From NCBI GenBank assembly GCA_021776755.1, contig JAJFFI010000022.1, positions 1 to 5,486 on the forward strand: DNA of 5,486 bases, in the 5' to 3' direction. Source of the DNA: Alphaproteobacteria bacterium (GTDB lineage Bacteria > Pseudomonadota > Alphaproteobacteria > JAJFFI01). Of this stretch, positions 5,333 to 5,486 are shown in pieces. The notes under the pieces were generated by a model that had not been told where the DNA came from, made no database searches, and saw only the letters and a list, made by a program, of their open reading frames with translations. Position 1 is the stretch's first letter; every line of letters begins with the position of its first letter. The position numbers and the translations under genes are program-made.

Positions 5333-5486
5333 TGGTCGGCAAGGTCCGGATCGGCGGGAAGGGGACAAACCCTGTCATAGCGTGGCGGACCGGACGCGGA
5401 AAGCGCGAATCCCGCCTGTCTCCCGCGTCAAAACCGCCCGTTGCCAATAGACATTCCGGCAGTGAGTGAGTAATGTCCGCGCGAGT
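5333..5486. other. Upstream region of kdsB; possible start of a divergent gene
   Basis: I see no complete gene here. A plus-strand ATG at 5473, after a GTGAGTGAG stretch that could serve as a weak ribosome site, opens a frame of only four codons before the window ends, so it cannot be identified. On the minus strand TTGACG (5431-5426) is -35-like but lacks a good -10 at the right distance. TATGAC (5379-5374) is a weak -10 candidate nearer to kdsB. Promoters for kdsB and for a divergent gene probably lie here but cannot be pinned down. Confidence 0.35.

Noticed and set aside
5333..5368. TTG start of kdsB at 5368
   Set aside because: It would add 12 Ser/Arg/Pro residues not seen in the family. 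The ATG at 5332 fits KdsB.

Overview
The window looks like a core chromosomal segment of a GC-rich alphaproteobacterium. The evidence is the gene order ybaB–dnaX–ffs on one strand next to nudC, then pheA and kdsB, together with third-position GC bias and alphaproteobacterial features such as the LQGDLP motif in KdsB and a single-domain-type PheA without chorismate mutase. I cannot place it at family level. No mobile element, CRISPR array, tRNA or rRNA is visible.

Layout: bases 1-288 hold the 5' part of ybaB (minus strand; its 3' end is outside the window). It overlaps by 4 bases the end of dnaX (285-2237, minus), which encodes the clamp-loader ATPase. Upstream of dnaX on the same strand lies the small signal recognition particle RNA gene ffs (about 2266-2365). 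Reading away from ffs on the plus strand is nudC (2482-3450), an NADH/NAD-capped-RNA pyrophosphatase. Its stop codon directly abuts the stop codon of the convergent pheA (3451-4524, minus). Upstream of pheA on the same strand is kdsB (4583-5332, minus), for CMP-Kdo synthesis in lipopolysaccharide assembly. The last ~150 bases are the region upstream of kdsB and may include the first codons of a divergent gene.

The genes serve separate housekeeping tasks: DNA replication (dnaX, ybaB), protein targeting (ffs), NAD metabolism and RNA decapping (nudC), phenylalanine synthesis (pheA), and outer-membrane synthesis (kdsB). Only the dnaX-ybaB pair, and possibly ffs with it, look tightly coupled.

The unusual item is pheA. 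The reading frame carries a complete Cro/C1-type (XRE) helix-turn-helix domain fused in frame ahead of the prephenate dehydratase and phenylalanine-sensing ACT domains. No canonical start codon exists between the two parts, so the fusion does not depend on start choice. Directly upstream is a strikingly AT-rich 58-base spacer with promoter-like sequence and a perfect 6+6 inverted repeat (TATACG-N5-CGTATA). This suggests a possible enzyme-repressor that binds its own promoter and reads phenylalanine through its ACT domain. That role is inference; the domain fusion and the inverted repeat are seen directly.
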